Below, one piece after another: positions 30,427 through 53,400 of a stretch of DNA of 64,000 nt; the first letter of the stretch is position 1, and each line of letters opens with the position of its first letter. The notes beneath the pieces were generated by a model that was not told where the DNA came from, did no database searches, and was given only the letters and a program-made list of their open reading frames with translations. Origin of the DNA: Lumbricus rubellus (taxonomy: Eukaryota; Annelida; Clitellata; Crassiclitellata; Lumbricidae); NCBI GenBank assembly GCA_945859605.1, contig OX243827.1, positions 8,636,717 to 8,700,716 of the forward strand. The letters are read 5' to 3'. The translations under genes and the position numbers were made by a program.

Positions 30427-31111
30427 CCAATCATGTCCGTCGTCCTGCTGCCCAATAAGTGCCCAATAATATGCCACACATGGCAGACGATTGGGACAAA
30501 CAACACCGTGGAATCTAATGAACTACAGTGACCGATCTTAGTCCGAAAGGTAACAAGAGATCAGCGCTTTGCAAGTCCACTGGGAGAGTCTGACCCATGT
30601 GACGAACAGTCCATGTCCGTGGTGATCAGATCCCCGCGTCAGAAAGTGAATCCAAGTGGGGTAAGAGGGCGACTAACAGAGGCACGCTTGTTGGCGATGG
30701 TTCGGGTGCCTGACGCGACCCCGTCAGGGAATCTGCAGGGGTGTAGCCATCGCCATAGATGGATGGGGATGGGTAGGTCTCGCGTTTGGGGGGGTGGCAG
30801 GGGGATCAATTTTCGCCAAAATAATTAAACGTCTCCTCGCGGTGCCGTCATTTAAAGCCCAGCGGGATCCATGTTGATATACTGCCGTGTGATTTATAGA
30901 GACTGCCGTCTGCTAGAAATTCATGCAAATACATACGGTAATACATGTATATAATGAATTTCGTTAGACTTGAGATATGCCAAAGTTGATTTATACACTG
31001 TGGTGGGAAAACTTTCTACACAGCTTAGCCTACACGTTTCCACAAGTACATGCATACGCGTATAGGACATAGGCTTATGCATATATCTGCCAACCCGAAA
31101 GTAGCCTATAC
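30425..31111. other. Intergenic, partly GC-rich unknown repeat
   Basis: 30540-30870 is GC-rich and looks like retroelement non-coding sequence, but I could not tie it to a family. The remainder is unique. Confidence 0.35.
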
Positions 31112-31317
31112 CAGAGGCGGATCCAATTTTGACGGAAGAAAATGGCATACCTTTTTTGAAAGAAATGCTCTTTTGCCAAGATTTCGACGTTTAAAAGGTC
31201 ATCAACTTTCTGGCGGGCAAAGTGGTATGTTTTCCACAACATTTCTACCAAACGACTAAAAAAGGGTCCTGAAAAAAAATTGCCCACCCCCTTTGAACAT
31301 TTCTGTATCCGCCCCTG
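31112..31317. mobile_element. CAGGGGCGG-family MITE, 206 bp, with 7/8 target duplication
   Basis: Left end CAGAGGCGGATCCAAT, right end CTGTATCCGCCCCTG. Flanks gcctatac (31104-31111) and acctatac (31318-31325) differ at one base, consistent with an aged 8-bp duplication. Confidence 0.8.
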
Positions 31318-31557
31318 ACCTATACCGTATGCAGAGGAGTACATGCGTCCGCAGGAAATAATCGTAGATCATATAAGCAGGTGATATTTGAATCTCGTCT
31401 TGTATCTCAGGAGGCCCCTCTCCCGCCTGCAGTCCACTTTGCGAAGGTCCCACCACTCGGCAGTCTGCGTATACCATGACCACTAGCAACTGCAGAGACG
31501 GTGGTATACTTATGGCATATAGTATATTATCTATCATACAGGACGTATGTGTGACTT

Positions 31558-31757
31558 NNNNNNNNNNNNNNNNNNNNNNNNNNNNNNNNNNNNNNNNNNN
31601 NNNNNNNNNNNNNNNNNNNNNNNNNNNNNNNNNNNNNNNNNNNNNNNNNNNNNNNNNNNNNNNNNNNNNNNNNNNNNNNNNNNNNNNNNNNNNNNNNNNN
31701 NNNNNNNNNNNNNNNNNNNNNNNNNNNNNNNNNNNNNNNNNNNNNNNNNNNNNNNNN
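31558..31757. other. Assembly gap (200 N)
   Basis: Exactly 200 undetermined bases. Sequence across it cannot be interpreted; the right side resumes in a LINE/SINE tail, so a repeat probably caused the gap. Confidence 0.99.
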
Positions 31758-31759
31758 TT

Positions 31760-31876
31760 TCTTTCTCTTCTCAAGACTGTCTTATTCGACCGGGGTTGGA
31801 CTGGGAGCGCTCCTGCGTAGTAACCTTGAAGGAGCGCTATATCAAATTCTCAGTAAATAAATAAATAATAAATAAA
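31760..31876 (+). repeat. LINE/SINE 3' tail with (AAAT)n
   Basis: TTTCTTTCTCTTCTCAAGAC (LINE C-terminal 'LLKT'-like text), GGACTGGGAGCGCTCCTGCG, CTTGAAGGAGCGCTATATC, then AAATAAATAAAT. It shares its tail with the LINE at 18866 and the SINEs. Confidence 0.7.
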
Positions 31877-31937
31877 CCCTATAATTAGTTTTTTTTTAAT
31901 GTATACAGTTCGCTTTTATCTGTGCTTGCCATTAAAG

Positions 31938-32006
31938 TTAGTGGTCCGCGAGCTTTCCAAATAAATTATTGCCGGTCCGCGGCCTGCCAAAGTTTGAGAA
32001 CCACTG
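31938..32006 (-). mobile_element. hAT-type terminus (solo end)
   Basis: The reverse complement begins CAGTGGTTCTCAAACTTTGG then GGCCGCGGACCG, a well-known terminal sequence style of Charlie/Zaphod-like hAT elements. No matching second end seen within the window. Confidence 0.6.
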
Positions 32007-32024
32007 TTATAGACAATTCATATT

Positions 32025-32265
32025 TACACATGGTGTTCAGATTTCAGCACAATATTTCAAACAGAACAAAAGTTATGCCACTTTTAGTGAGACCACCCAC
32101 CTTTTTTGACGATTCAAAAACGAAACGCAACAAAAAGTAACAAAAACTAACAAAAACACGATTTTATTAAGTCTCATCTCAAATAACTGTTGTCAAATGA
32201 ACTTGGTATGCTTCACAACTTGTGTTCGATGTGCCCACTACCAGTGCCAACACTTTTTTGAGTCT
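32025..32265 (-). repeat. Fragment related to the mariner-type MITE at 42498-43257
   Basis: Text such as aaaagttatgccactttta, gaccacccacc, acgcaacaaaaagtaac, ctcaaataactgttg and acaacttgtgttcgatgtg matches 42840-43110 in the opposite or same order of words, so both come from one element family. Confidence 0.6.
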
Positions 32266-33145
32266 CTATGCAAATTTCTCGATGGACCCCTGATTAATCT
32301 GGCAGATTCCTTATTTACCAATTTCCAGAACTTGGAAGGTGTGCACTAAGCCTGACTGTCGAGTTCAAGTGCGAGTGTGGGGAACACATTTTCGTACCTT
32401 GCGAAGGCCAGCTTGTAATGACGTACAGTAATTTATGGGCTATAAGAAAGCATGGACTATGGCTATGAAAACAGAGGAGACAGATCTTCCATTGGCGGCG
32501 CCTTAGCTGGTAGTGGAAAGAACGTGTTGTGTTCTGAAGATGTGAATAAGAACGTTAAATTACAGTCAGGTTACATATAAATCAGGAAAGCATTACTATA
32601 AACCCTGCAGAGGTCAAAGGGGCTTACACAAGTATTAATTGCAAAATGAGTTAGCGGCGTTTTGGTGTGCACTCCTATAAAGAGTCGCCACCGCTGCACT
32701 AGAGATCAGACAACATAATCCATCTACTTGAACTTATGTTATATTATAATTATCAGTGTTGTCAAAAATTAAGTTAAATGTTATGTTTTCAGGTCTTCCT
32801 GTGGCGTTAACCGTATCAAGGAGACCGACCTGTTTGGGAAGAGCATCTGAAGCATTCCCAAAACTCTGTCTCACAGCTGCTGTATCAATGGACATTGTAG
32901 TCTCGTGTGGACTTTATAAGATGTGTGACATTTCAAGTTTTATGTTGTTCTCAGATTTTGATCATGCAATAAATCTGAATATAAATTATGATTACTGGAG
33001 TCCATGCTTATAATAATTTGTAATAATTTAGTATATTTATTTTTTAGGTATAAATCAGAATAATAAATTACTGTAAATGAAAGCAAAATCTGGATTTCAC
33101 ATGTAAACACAGCTAATGATACTTGCAATATATATTCACCATAAT
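32266..33145. other. Intergenic, no gene seen
   Basis: Includes a fragment near 32680 (gtcgccaccgctgcactaga) that looks like another hAT-type terminus in reverse orientation. Otherwise AT-rich and unrecognised. Confidence 0.4.
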
Positions 33146-33149
33146 TGTG

Positions 33150-33350
33150 TCTACACAATAAATGTGCATTAAACAGCACCACATTTTGCACCGAAAGTGC
33201 ATTTTAAAAGTACAGCTGAAGTCCACTGGAATGTGTACTTGAACTGTGCAGTTCAGGTACACATTCCGGTCCACTATGGTACACTGTACTTTTAAAATGC
33301 ACAATATCGGTGCAAAATGTGGTGCTGTTTAATGCACATTTTGTGTGGTT
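33150..33350. repeat. Large imperfect inverted repeat (foldback)
   Basis: The left arm (aatgtgcattaaacagcacc, acattttgcaccga, tgcattttaaaagtaca) is mirrored by the right arm (tgtacttttaaaatgca, tcggtgcaaaatgtggtgct, gtttaatgcacatt). The centre near 33250 is itself a palindrome-like tgaactgtgcagttca. Arms are about 95 bp. Confidence 0.9.
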
Positions 33351-33369
33351 AAAGTCACACAATTGGTGT

Positions 33370-33960
33370 GAAGGAAAGCTGCACATTATTGTGTATTTTA
33401 TGATGGCACAATACTGTGTACTTATGGTGCACACTTACTGTAGAGTTATAGTGCACACTTCATGTGTAGTTATGGTCCACATTTAGTGTGTAGTTATGGT
33501 GCACACCAAGTGTGTAGTTATAGTGCACATTTAGTGTGTAGTTATGGTGCACACCTAGTGTGTAGTTATAGTGCACATTTAGTGTGTATTTATGGTGCAC
33601 ACTTAGTGTGTAGCTATAGTGCATACATAATGTGTAGTTATCGTCCACATTTAGTGTGTATTTATGGTGCACACTTAGTGTGTAGCTATAGTGCACACAA
33701 TGTGTAGTTATGTAGTTATGGTGCACACTTAGTGTGGAGGTATGGGTGCACACTTAGTGTGTAGCTAACATGCACACATAATGTGTAGCAATAGTGCACA
33801 ACTGCACACCTAATGTGTGGTTATAAGTGCACTCTTAGTGTGTAGTTATGGTACACATTTAGTGTGCAGCCGAAAAACTCCACACTAAATTGCACATTTC
33901 CGTGGAAGAGTGCTAGCTACACACAGGTGTGGAGGTAAGTGTGTAGTAAAACTCCACACT
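33370..33960. repeat. Degenerate ~24-bp tandem array (TGTGTAGTTATGGTGCACACTTAG)
   Basis: Successive units such as gtgtagttatggtgcacac and ttagtgtgtagctatagtgc repeat every 24-25 bp from about 33410 to 33860, with decayed units to 33960. The continuous frames (CSYGAHLV repeats) are a consequence of the unit length being divisible by 3. It directly follows the foldback and shares its TGCACA words. Confidence 0.88.
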
Positions 33961-34129
33961 TTTTGCGAGAGTGATGCATACGTCACGTTGATGTAGACGT
34001 CACTTGCTTCATGTGTATGGCAGTGCATGGAGCATTTCATCAAAGGAAGGCATCTAAAAATGCGCTACAGAGCGTTGTTGAATGGGAAATGAGTTGGATA
34101 AGATTTAGATTAGACCAGTAAATAAAAAT

Positions 34130-34512
34130 CAATAAGTAAGATCAATCAATCAACCAACCAACCAACCAATAAATGAACCAATCATCAATCAAGCATTCAA
34201 TCAATCAGACAAGAATACATAAGATTGGATTACATATGGTGAGATTACAAAAGATAAAATGACATATTAAGACAAGATTAAATACAGTATAAAAATTGTA
34301 GAAAAATTATAGATGGCGGGGTCAGACGTTGATTTGTGTGGAATTGGGGTGTGCAATGAAGACTTTACTAAGTCTCTTATATGGGATCCAAAGAAAGACT
34401 AGGGGTTGAACCTCACAGCCCCCTCCCGCAATTCTCACCATGATTACATAAGATTAGATTAGATAAGATTAGATGACACAAGATTCAATTACACAAGATT
34501 AGATACCGATCT
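34130..34512. repeat. AATC/AACC and AGATTAGAT simple repeats
   Basis: (CAAT/CAAC)n at 34143-34175, then scattered ACAAGATTAGAT-like words to 34512. Degenerate satellite-like sequence. Confidence 0.6.
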
Positions 34513-34559
34513 GAACTTCGTCCTTCAATTGGTCACGACACCCAACGCGCTCTGTCCCC

Positions 34560-35150
34560 TGCCCTCCTCCTCCTCCCCCAGATTCTCATCTCTCACAGTT
34601 GTCAGAGAACAACAAACAAGAATCGTCCGATTTAAACGGCAATCGCGTTCCCTCTGGTAGGGTAGGGTAGGGTGGGGCAAGATGGCGTCCTATTGCTCAT
34701 CGCCCCACACGAGTGTCATTCACCCCTCACCGCTGGCGACCACTGTCGACGATAAAGTGCAATTCTGCGACAATTAAGTACCGATCAGTGCACCCTAGCG
34801 GCCGCGCGACCGTCTCATCCAAACCGCATCTACGGCGCGCAACAATAATTCATTGGGAATTGAGAGGGATAAACCAGTTTGCGGTTGGAAATCCGACCGC
34901 TAGGCGGCGCCGTGAACAGATTACACGTGACGACCACGTGACGCGATTGGTCTCTGGTGACCGGAAGTGCGATGTAAGCCATCGCGCTAATCCGATTCTT
35001 GTTCCTTGTTCGTCGCGTGACGTCGTCGGCGGCGTCCGCGCGGTAAAGTTCTTTTCATTTGGGAAGATGGGATACGATGATCTGATTTGTCGAATGAGCT
35101 GCTGCGGTCGAATTTAATTGAAGTACATTTGATGGCATGCACAACATCGA
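34560..35150. promoter_or_regulatory. CpG-rich, repeat-poor block upstream of Nkx6 (candidate regulatory DNA)
   Basis: It stands out from AT-rich flanks: many CpGs, GCGGCCGCGCGACC, paired CACGTGAC sites (about 34924-34942), TGACGTC (35019-35025) and TTTAATTG/CAATTAAG cores. No splice-consistent reading frame. It could be a distal promoter or enhancer, or a 5' exon of Nkx6; not decidable by eye. Confidence 0.4.
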
Positions 35151-35469
35151 GATGGATGCTGGGAGACCGAATGCATCCATGTAAGAGGGAGCCTTGCATC
35201 AAGTTGCATGGTCTGTAGCTGCATGGTCTAACAGGCGGTTTGACTAATAGTTTAACAGTGAGGATGACTTTTTGGGTTAGGTGCTTCGGTAGCTGTATAT
35301 GGATAATAGCCGTATAATAATTATTATTATGGTTAACTTTGCATTAGTATTTGGACAATGGCTCATGGGTATAGCCGAATGGTTATAAGTGTATCGTTGA
35401 CTGTACACAATTAGTCCCTAAAGGCCTAGACTATATATATTGCAGCTCTGTGGCATACCTCAGACATTG

Positions 35470-35565
35470 GTTGTTCTCTGTCAGTGCCAGTCTCAAGCCT
35501 GGATAAAGGAGGAGGGCGACACTAATCATCTTTGATATGGCAGTACGTTTAAACATGCAACAAGC
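35470..35565 (+). repeat. Dispersed repeat, + strand copy
   Basis: gtcagtgccagtctcaagcc, ggataaaggaggagggcgac, actaatcatctttgatatgg. Relatives at 30150-30235 and 60945-61030 (inverted). Family unknown. Confidence 0.5.
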
Positions 35566-35865
35566 ATATAGCTGCATGGCTAAATGTATGGCTATCTGCA
35601 TGCATGGCTAGTTCTTGGGTTAATTATTTATTTGGTTGGGTTTAACCTTAACTTTATAGAGTAACTGTATGCAAGGTTAAATTATTGCCATTGTCAAATC
35701 ATTGGGTATCTTTGGGTATCCTTATTGCCTCAGTTTTTAGGGTATCTGCAGGGTATATTCATTGGTTTACATATAAATAATGAAATCTATTTCGTAGTAT
35801 TATAGGCCCTATTCATGTATGTCTGCTGTTTAGTCTCAAAGAATGTATTGGTCTTTGTCTGCACT

Positions 35866-36485
35866 GTTCCTCCATCTGTCATTGTCTCTGTCTGTCAATC
35901 TGTCTCTGTCTCTCGGTTTCTATGACTATCTCTGCATGTCTGCGTGTTACCGTCTGTCACTTTCTGTCCTTCTGCATGCAGTCTGTCTTGCTGTCTGTCT
36001 ACGTCTCTCGCTTTCTCTTTGTCTCTACCAGTCATTGCATGTGTCTCTCGGCCTGTCTCTATATCTATATAGATCGCCTATACATCTGTTTCTGCGCTGT
36101 CCGTCCTTTTGTCTGTCTCTCTCTGTTTATATATCCATCTGTCTCTGTCTGTCCCTGTCTGTCTCTATATGTCATTGTATGTTATGTGTCTGTCTCTATA
36201 TGTCATTGTATGTTATGTGTCTGTCATTTTCTGTCTCTGTCTGCATGCATCTATGTCTGTCTAAATACCAGTGTCTGTCTCTGTCCATCTGTCTCTGTGT
36301 CATACCTCACACGTCTTGCATGGATCTATGTCTGCCTGTCTGCATGTCTGTTTGTCTGTGTCTTTCTCTGTGTCTCGATATGTCATGTGTCTGCATGTCA
36401 TTCTATGTCTCCGTTGGTCTGTTCATATGTCTGTCTCTGTCCTTCTTTTCCTATATCCACGTGCGTCTATACATGCTCGTCCATC
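35866..36485. repeat. (TCTG)n-like degenerate pyrimidine-rich array
   Basis: About 600 bp rich in TGTCTG, CTCTGTCTG and TATGTC words. It ends some 100 bp before the Nkx6 CCAAT cluster. Frames reading CLSVSVCL are artefacts. Confidence 0.9.
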
Positions 36486-36590
36486 TGAGTTGACCGTCGT
36501 CCACAACCGATGGACCTTCATGAAGCTCACTTAACCAAAACACCGTTCGCCATATTTAACACTTGGACGAGTGACATCGGTGGCCGACGC

Positions 36591-36665
36591 CCATTGGTCG
36601 AGCCACCGACCAATCACAGAGCGTGTTGCATCACGACGCCGCGTCGCCAACGCCCAGCCAATGGC
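36591..36665 (+). promoter_or_regulatory. CCAAT-box cluster upstream of Nkx6 (candidate promoter)
   Basis: Three CCAAT boxes lie within 70 bp: inverted ATTGG at 36593-36597, CCAAT at 36610-36614, and GCCAATGGC at 36657-36664. They sit about 300-370 bp before the Nkx6 ATG in a locally CpG-rich stretch, with a GATAAATCAATAGG string just after (about 36672). Clustered CCAAT boxes are typical of NF-Y-bound proximal promoters. No TATA box is obvious. Confidence 0.55.
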
Positions 36666-36961
36666 AGGCCGCGATAAATCAATAGGCCGTCCTTCTTCCA
36701 TCGATAGTAATGAGATATCGGCTGCTGCTGCTGCTGACGATGTCTTCATCATATAGCGCTATGATTTTGAGATGATGCGCCAGATGAGGCTGAATGACCA
36801 TCAGATGGAGACGCCAGAGCGGATGCGGGACGGGAAGCCAGTGTAATTTAAGACCACATCTTAAACGGTCGTCTGTCTTAGTTACTCTGTAGTATACTTA
36901 TACTTACTCTGTATACATATACGGTGGTGGGTGAGGGACCGGATGTTATAAGAGCTAGGTC

Positions 36962-48791
<11,830 letters not shown>

Positions 48792-50200
48792 TGGCGGCCG
48801 AAGATCTAATTATTATTATTAATAATTAGCATTATTATTCAGTTCAACCGAAACGCTTTCTATTTTCCGCCAATGAATAATTACGAAAAAATAATTTACA
48901 GGGTGCGATTTGTACACTGAACGAGAAAATTGCACGGAGCGCTATAGTAAAGACTGCTGTCAACCTTTGTGGATGAACATTTTCCATTGAATACGAATGT
49001 CATCACGTCATAACCTAAATAGCCTTTTATTGTGGTCACGGGTTGGACTGTTGGCTTCAACTGCGTCACCTAAGTGACCTAACTACCTCAGTCATTATGA
49101 GCAGCCCACACAGCCCCAGAGTAGAGATCTTGCAGGGGCGCTATATAAAAGTTATGTGATTGAACAGTGTAATACACTGTCAATGGCATGATCAGACGAC
49201 GAGGGAGATGCACCATTCCTCATATGCTGAGGCCGAGAAAAATGAAGTCGCCATGGGCACACGAAGATATTTTTGCTCTAGGGGCAAAACGCAATGGTTA
49301 CAGTGGAATTTTCATCAAAACTGTGAAAACACAAAGCAGAAAATTAAGAACACGGGCATTTTTCTTAGAGGTTTCTAAAAGTAAATTTTCAGTTTCACTT
49401 TGTGTATAATTAAAATTAAATTAGGCTTCAGTCTGAAAAAATTTGTTTAAAAACCAAAAAGTAGGAATTAAATAAATGGGGTGCATTGTCTCTCCCTTTT
49501 GCCCCTACATGCGCGAACGCCCATGAAAGCCGATAGGCCTATGTGAAATTTTCTGAAACCCAGAGTCCCGTGTATAAACGGTCTTTCAAGCGTCTGCAAA
49601 ACTTCTTTAGCATGTAAAGCAATGTAGCACTAGGCCCTATATTACCCAGTTCACTGCTGCAAAACTTATTAAATGCTAATAACTTCATTATCAGTTAAGT
49701 GTATTATGTAAAAGATATAGGCCTATGTCTATGTATGCATGGACATTTTAAGGGCTGACATACATGTAAACACGTCTAATTAATATTCAGATGTAATATT
49801 GACTAACATTTTATCTGGATTTGCGACAGGATCTTGTAAATAACTATAATGATGAAAGAACCACGACAGTATTATTTATGATTTATTATAATTTATTCAT
49901 GTATGATAAATTGGCAAGTTATCATAATTTATTCATGTATAATAAATTAGCATTTTATCATAATTTATTCATGTGTAATAAATTAGTAATTTATTATAAT
50001 TTAGTAATTAATTTTGGATAACGTGAATGCTATAATGCCATGCTGATTTGTTTTTGATTATTCATTAATTTCTATAACAATTGACTCTCTTCTATGTGTT
50101 ATGATAATAATTATTCTGGTATCTGCGAATATCAACTGATTGAACCAAATCTAATAAAGTTTGTGACCTAATTATTTTAACAATGATTTACTATATTACT
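48792..50200. other. Downstream of Nkx6, no gene seen
   Basis: 49098-49150 has an inverted-family tail (agtagagatcttgcaggggc, gctatataaaag). 49855-50010 is a three-copy tandem of about 36 bp (taatttattcatgtataata). Possible polyadenylation signals (AATAAT/AATAAA-like) occur soon after the stop but none is compelling. Confidence 0.5.
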
Positions 50201-50340
50201 AGTCCATCCACCCACCCACCCATCCATCCACCCATCCAACCATCCATCCATACATCCATCCATTCATCCACACACATACACATAACCAATCGCTATCCGT
50301 ATACCTAATCTAATCTAATCTAATCTAATCCAATCAAATC
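50200..50340. repeat. (CATC/CACC)n and (TAATC)n simple repeats
   Basis: CCATCCACCCAT units at 50203-50270 and TCTAA units at 50308-50335. Confidence 0.9.
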
Positions 50341-50399
50341 TATCACACTTATTTTATTTATCGACGAAGGAGGCACTTCTGACCCAGGTTCGATCAAAT

Positions 50400-50890
50400 A
50401 TGGAAGATATCAAGTATAGTCTAAAAGAAGAATAAGAAAGTTCTCGCGGGAGGGAACGCACTGCCTCAAGTCAGAGGGAAGGCGATTCCAAATGCCCCCG
50501 GTCGGCAAAGCCCAAAGCTGAAAAGCGCATGGCAGAGAGAGCATGCGCAACCACAAAGTAACCTCTATAGAGGCCGGGCGCAGAGAGCGACAACCAGAGA
50601 AGAATAACACATAGCCCTCGGAGATAAACAGGTGCCCTGTCGAAGATATAGTGCCAGAGCAGCCAGACGATAGAGTAGAGTCTACTCAGTAGACCATACA
50701 ATGGATACACTGCTGAGCTGGGAACCAGTTGAGGACATAACGCATACGCGCAGAGAAGCCAGAGATGTGGCCTTGACATCGCGCACCAATGAAACGAGCA
50801 ACCACTCGCAAACTAAACGCCTCACAAAAGCTGCAAACGGATCTGTGAAAGTCCACAATAGAGCGAAGTGCATCAGCAATAATATTATGT
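50400..50890 (-). pseudogene. LINE 3' fragment (RT C-terminus), degenerate
   Basis: The - strand encodes TGGIWNRLPSDLRQCVPSRE, matching the S-L-W-N-x-L-P-x-x-[LV]-R element of non-LTR RT C-termini, preceded by degenerate text in shifting frames. Old copy. Confidence 0.55.
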
Positions 50891-50910
50891 AACGGGTACA
50901 TTGTATAGTG

Positions 50911-51075
50911 AGGCGCGGTGGTGTAGTGATGGCGTCGGTGCCTTGGAGCCGAAGGATTCCATGATCAAATACAATTCAAGCCGCCGCTACGGACCTTGTG
51001 CAAGTCCTTCACTCGCAATTGCTCAGCGCTTCGGAAATTTCGATGCAGTGTCCGCGCTGTAGTCGGGAGCAGGGC
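50911..51075 (+). repeat. tRNA-headed SINE, 3'-truncated
   Basis: GAGGCGCGGTGGTGTAGTGA (A box), a decayed B box ATGATCAAAT, body AGTCCTTCACTCGCAATTGC and CAGTGTCCGCGCTG, broken off at GTCGGGAGCAGGGCTG where another sequence (cagggctgttacag) begins. Confidence 0.8.
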
Positions 51076-51778
51076 TGTTACAGTATTCAAGGGTATACGC
51101 GGGTATACGGCGTATACTCACCTCCGGGGGGGGGAACGGCATCGTATAGTCACCATGCAGAGCAAATGCGATAAATAAATAAACAAAAAATAGATAAATA
51201 ATAAAAATAGGCTCAGCCTCTGCTCCACCGCTCTATAAAGTTCCAAATGTACAGGCCTACGCACTGCAAATCCCGCCTATTTCCAATCTTCGTTTAATTT
51301 AAAACAGACACAAACCGTTTAGTATGACCACAATTCCTTGTATTAACGGATGATAACAAGTCATTATAAACAGGAATCGAATTTAACGGTATGGCAACCT
51401 TGAAGGCGCCTATCACGTCCTATCTGCTCATTTTACCAACGCCATCTGCCGAATGGAAGGTTGAGTTACCTTTGGAGGAGTATAGCGGGAAGCGACTCCG
51501 CGTCCGAGCGCTCTTCATACCATAAAACACCTTCCCAAGATCAGACGTCTAAACACTAAATGCAACCTATAATTATAATTATATCCAGTTAGCTACATGA
51601 TACATCGGTTAGAACGAACGTCCCTTTAGTTTCTGCTGCAAATGCCAGTATAAAAATATAGTCAAACCGATGTAGTTTTGTTTAAGTGATTTAAATCTCC
51701 TGATAGTATGCGGTTCGGACACAGAGGTCTTTTAAAAATGATGTGGCGCCTATTCCCTGAAGCGGCGCTATATAAATA
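51076..51778. other. Intergenic, no gene seen
   Basis: Contains CAGGGCTGTTACAGTATTC (51070) and several TATACG words in a CAGGG-started unknown repeat; otherwise unique. Confidence 0.4.
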
Positions 51779-51841
51779 TTTGAATGAATGAATGAATGAA
51801 TAAATGAATGAATGAATGAATGAATGAATGAATGAATGAAT
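51745..51841. repeat. Retroposon tail with (GAAT)n
   Basis: GCGGCGCTATATAAATATTTG followed by 15 GAAT-type units to 51841. Confidence 0.9.
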
Positions 51842-52429
51842 AGGCTCAGTATGAGACTTGTAGAAAAATAACTGGGGGTTAGACGTTGATTTATGCGGAC
51901 TTGGAGTGCGCAATGAGGAGTCTTTGAGGACCTTACTAAGAAAGACTGAGGCTTGAATCCCGACACCCCCCCCCCCCCCGCTCGAAATTCTCACCTTGAA
52001 CAGACCTATACTTTAATAGCGTAACTCTACTGCCGTCGTCTCACCCATACACGCACAATAAGTCTCGTGCGATGCAATAAAATGTATTAAACGATTATGT
52101 AGCTCCATAGACCACCATACTTTCAATATGGCTGAAAGGAGTTACTTCAGAGAATCATCCGTTATCGCTACAAATACCCCCCCTTCAAACATCTTTTCAT
52201 ACTGCAACCGTTCAGGCAAACATCTGCCGACGATGTAGACGAGGGAGAGGAATCAGAGGCGAAGCAGGAAAAGAGGGGGAGGAAGAAGTGGAAGTGGAGG
52301 AGGGTGTGTGTGCGTGCGTGCGTTTGTGTGCGTGTGTGTGTGTGTGTTTAACATCCGGGTCTGTTTTATAGCGCCATTCATCGCGTTTAAACACGGCGCC
52401 GACGAACGGACGCGCTCTTAATCTAACAT
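51842..52429. other. Intergenic, no gene seen
   Basis: A poly-C run at 51968-51980 and a TG-rich stretch at 52305-52350. No family recognised. Confidence 0.45.
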
Positions 52430-52635
52430 TTGAGCCTTGCTCCGTTTTATGAGCACGCCAATTAATTGCGGTCAGATTTCCGGCGACCGCAGGGCGGCGC
52501 TGCTAGCCGGAGGCATGCGCCATAGGTTAGCGGACGGCCGTCGATCACGGCGACATCTAGCGAATTCCACAGCACACAAATACACACAAACAAACATATA
52601 TATATCTAAGTATTGTATAGTCGTCCATGTATGTG

Positions 52636-52671
<36 letters not shown>

Positions 52672-52774
52672 AGCGGCAGACGACGTAAATATGGCGCCAC
52701 GCGGGAATAATCACGTCACTGGTGACGTCAGCCGGATGGCCGCCGAATGTCGTCTGCTGGCCACGTCGCTTGCC

Positions 52775-52805
<31 letters not shown>

Positions 52806-53400
52806 AACGACAACGGGGCAATCTATGACCGAGACCCGATGAAATATGGCAATTTCGATGCGCGGCAATCGATGGCAATATCTAAATAGCTGTCAAGTGC
52901 CATGACAAACGAGCGAGAGATGTAAAAGAAGCCAGATGAGCTGGGCCGATAATGATGATGAGCCGCCGCCGCCGGCCGCCGCCGCTCCTCGTTCTTCGGC
53001 GAGCCGAATGCGAACGGGTGGGGCATTTGTAGCGACCGACGATGGGATGGCTTCTGTGTAGCGCTATTATGGGGCGAGGGGAAGGGGAGATGGAGGGGAG
53101 GGGGCTTTGTGACCGTTCCGTCTGACTGTATTATGTTGTTGATTGGTTTACGTCGGACGGTGGCGATACTGCGCTAGTAAATCTGTAAAGTTTTTGTGCG
53201 ATTCCAGAGGTTAATGAAGCAGGGGCTGATCAACCGCGCGAGAGGGAGAGAGGGAGGTAGAGGGAGGTAGGGGAGGGGAAGGGAGGCTGGAACGGCTATA
53301 GACGATGCCGGCAGACTGGGCAGCAATGATGCCACACGATGATGCTACGGCTGCTGCTGCTGCTGCTGATGTTGTTGGGATGACCTCGAATGCCCAATAT
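52430..53400. promoter_or_regulatory. GC/CpG-rich, repeat-poor block downstream of Nkx6 (candidate regulatory DNA)
   Basis: Contrasts with its flanks. It contains CCAATTAATTG (52458-52468, a homeodomain-type palindrome), paired CACGTCACTGGTGACGTCAG (52711-52731), a (CGA)n run at 52776-52803 and a (TA)n run at 52637-52668. No convincing coding frame. Function inferred only from composition and motifs. Confidence 0.35.

Noticed and set aside
33460..33753. Apparent repeat protein (CSYGAHLV units)
   Set aside because: A by-product of a 24-bp tandem repeat. The opposite strand is equally open.
35843..36493. 216-codon Cys/Leu/Ser-rich frame
   Set aside because: Translation of the TCTG-type degenerate repeat upstream of Nkx6.
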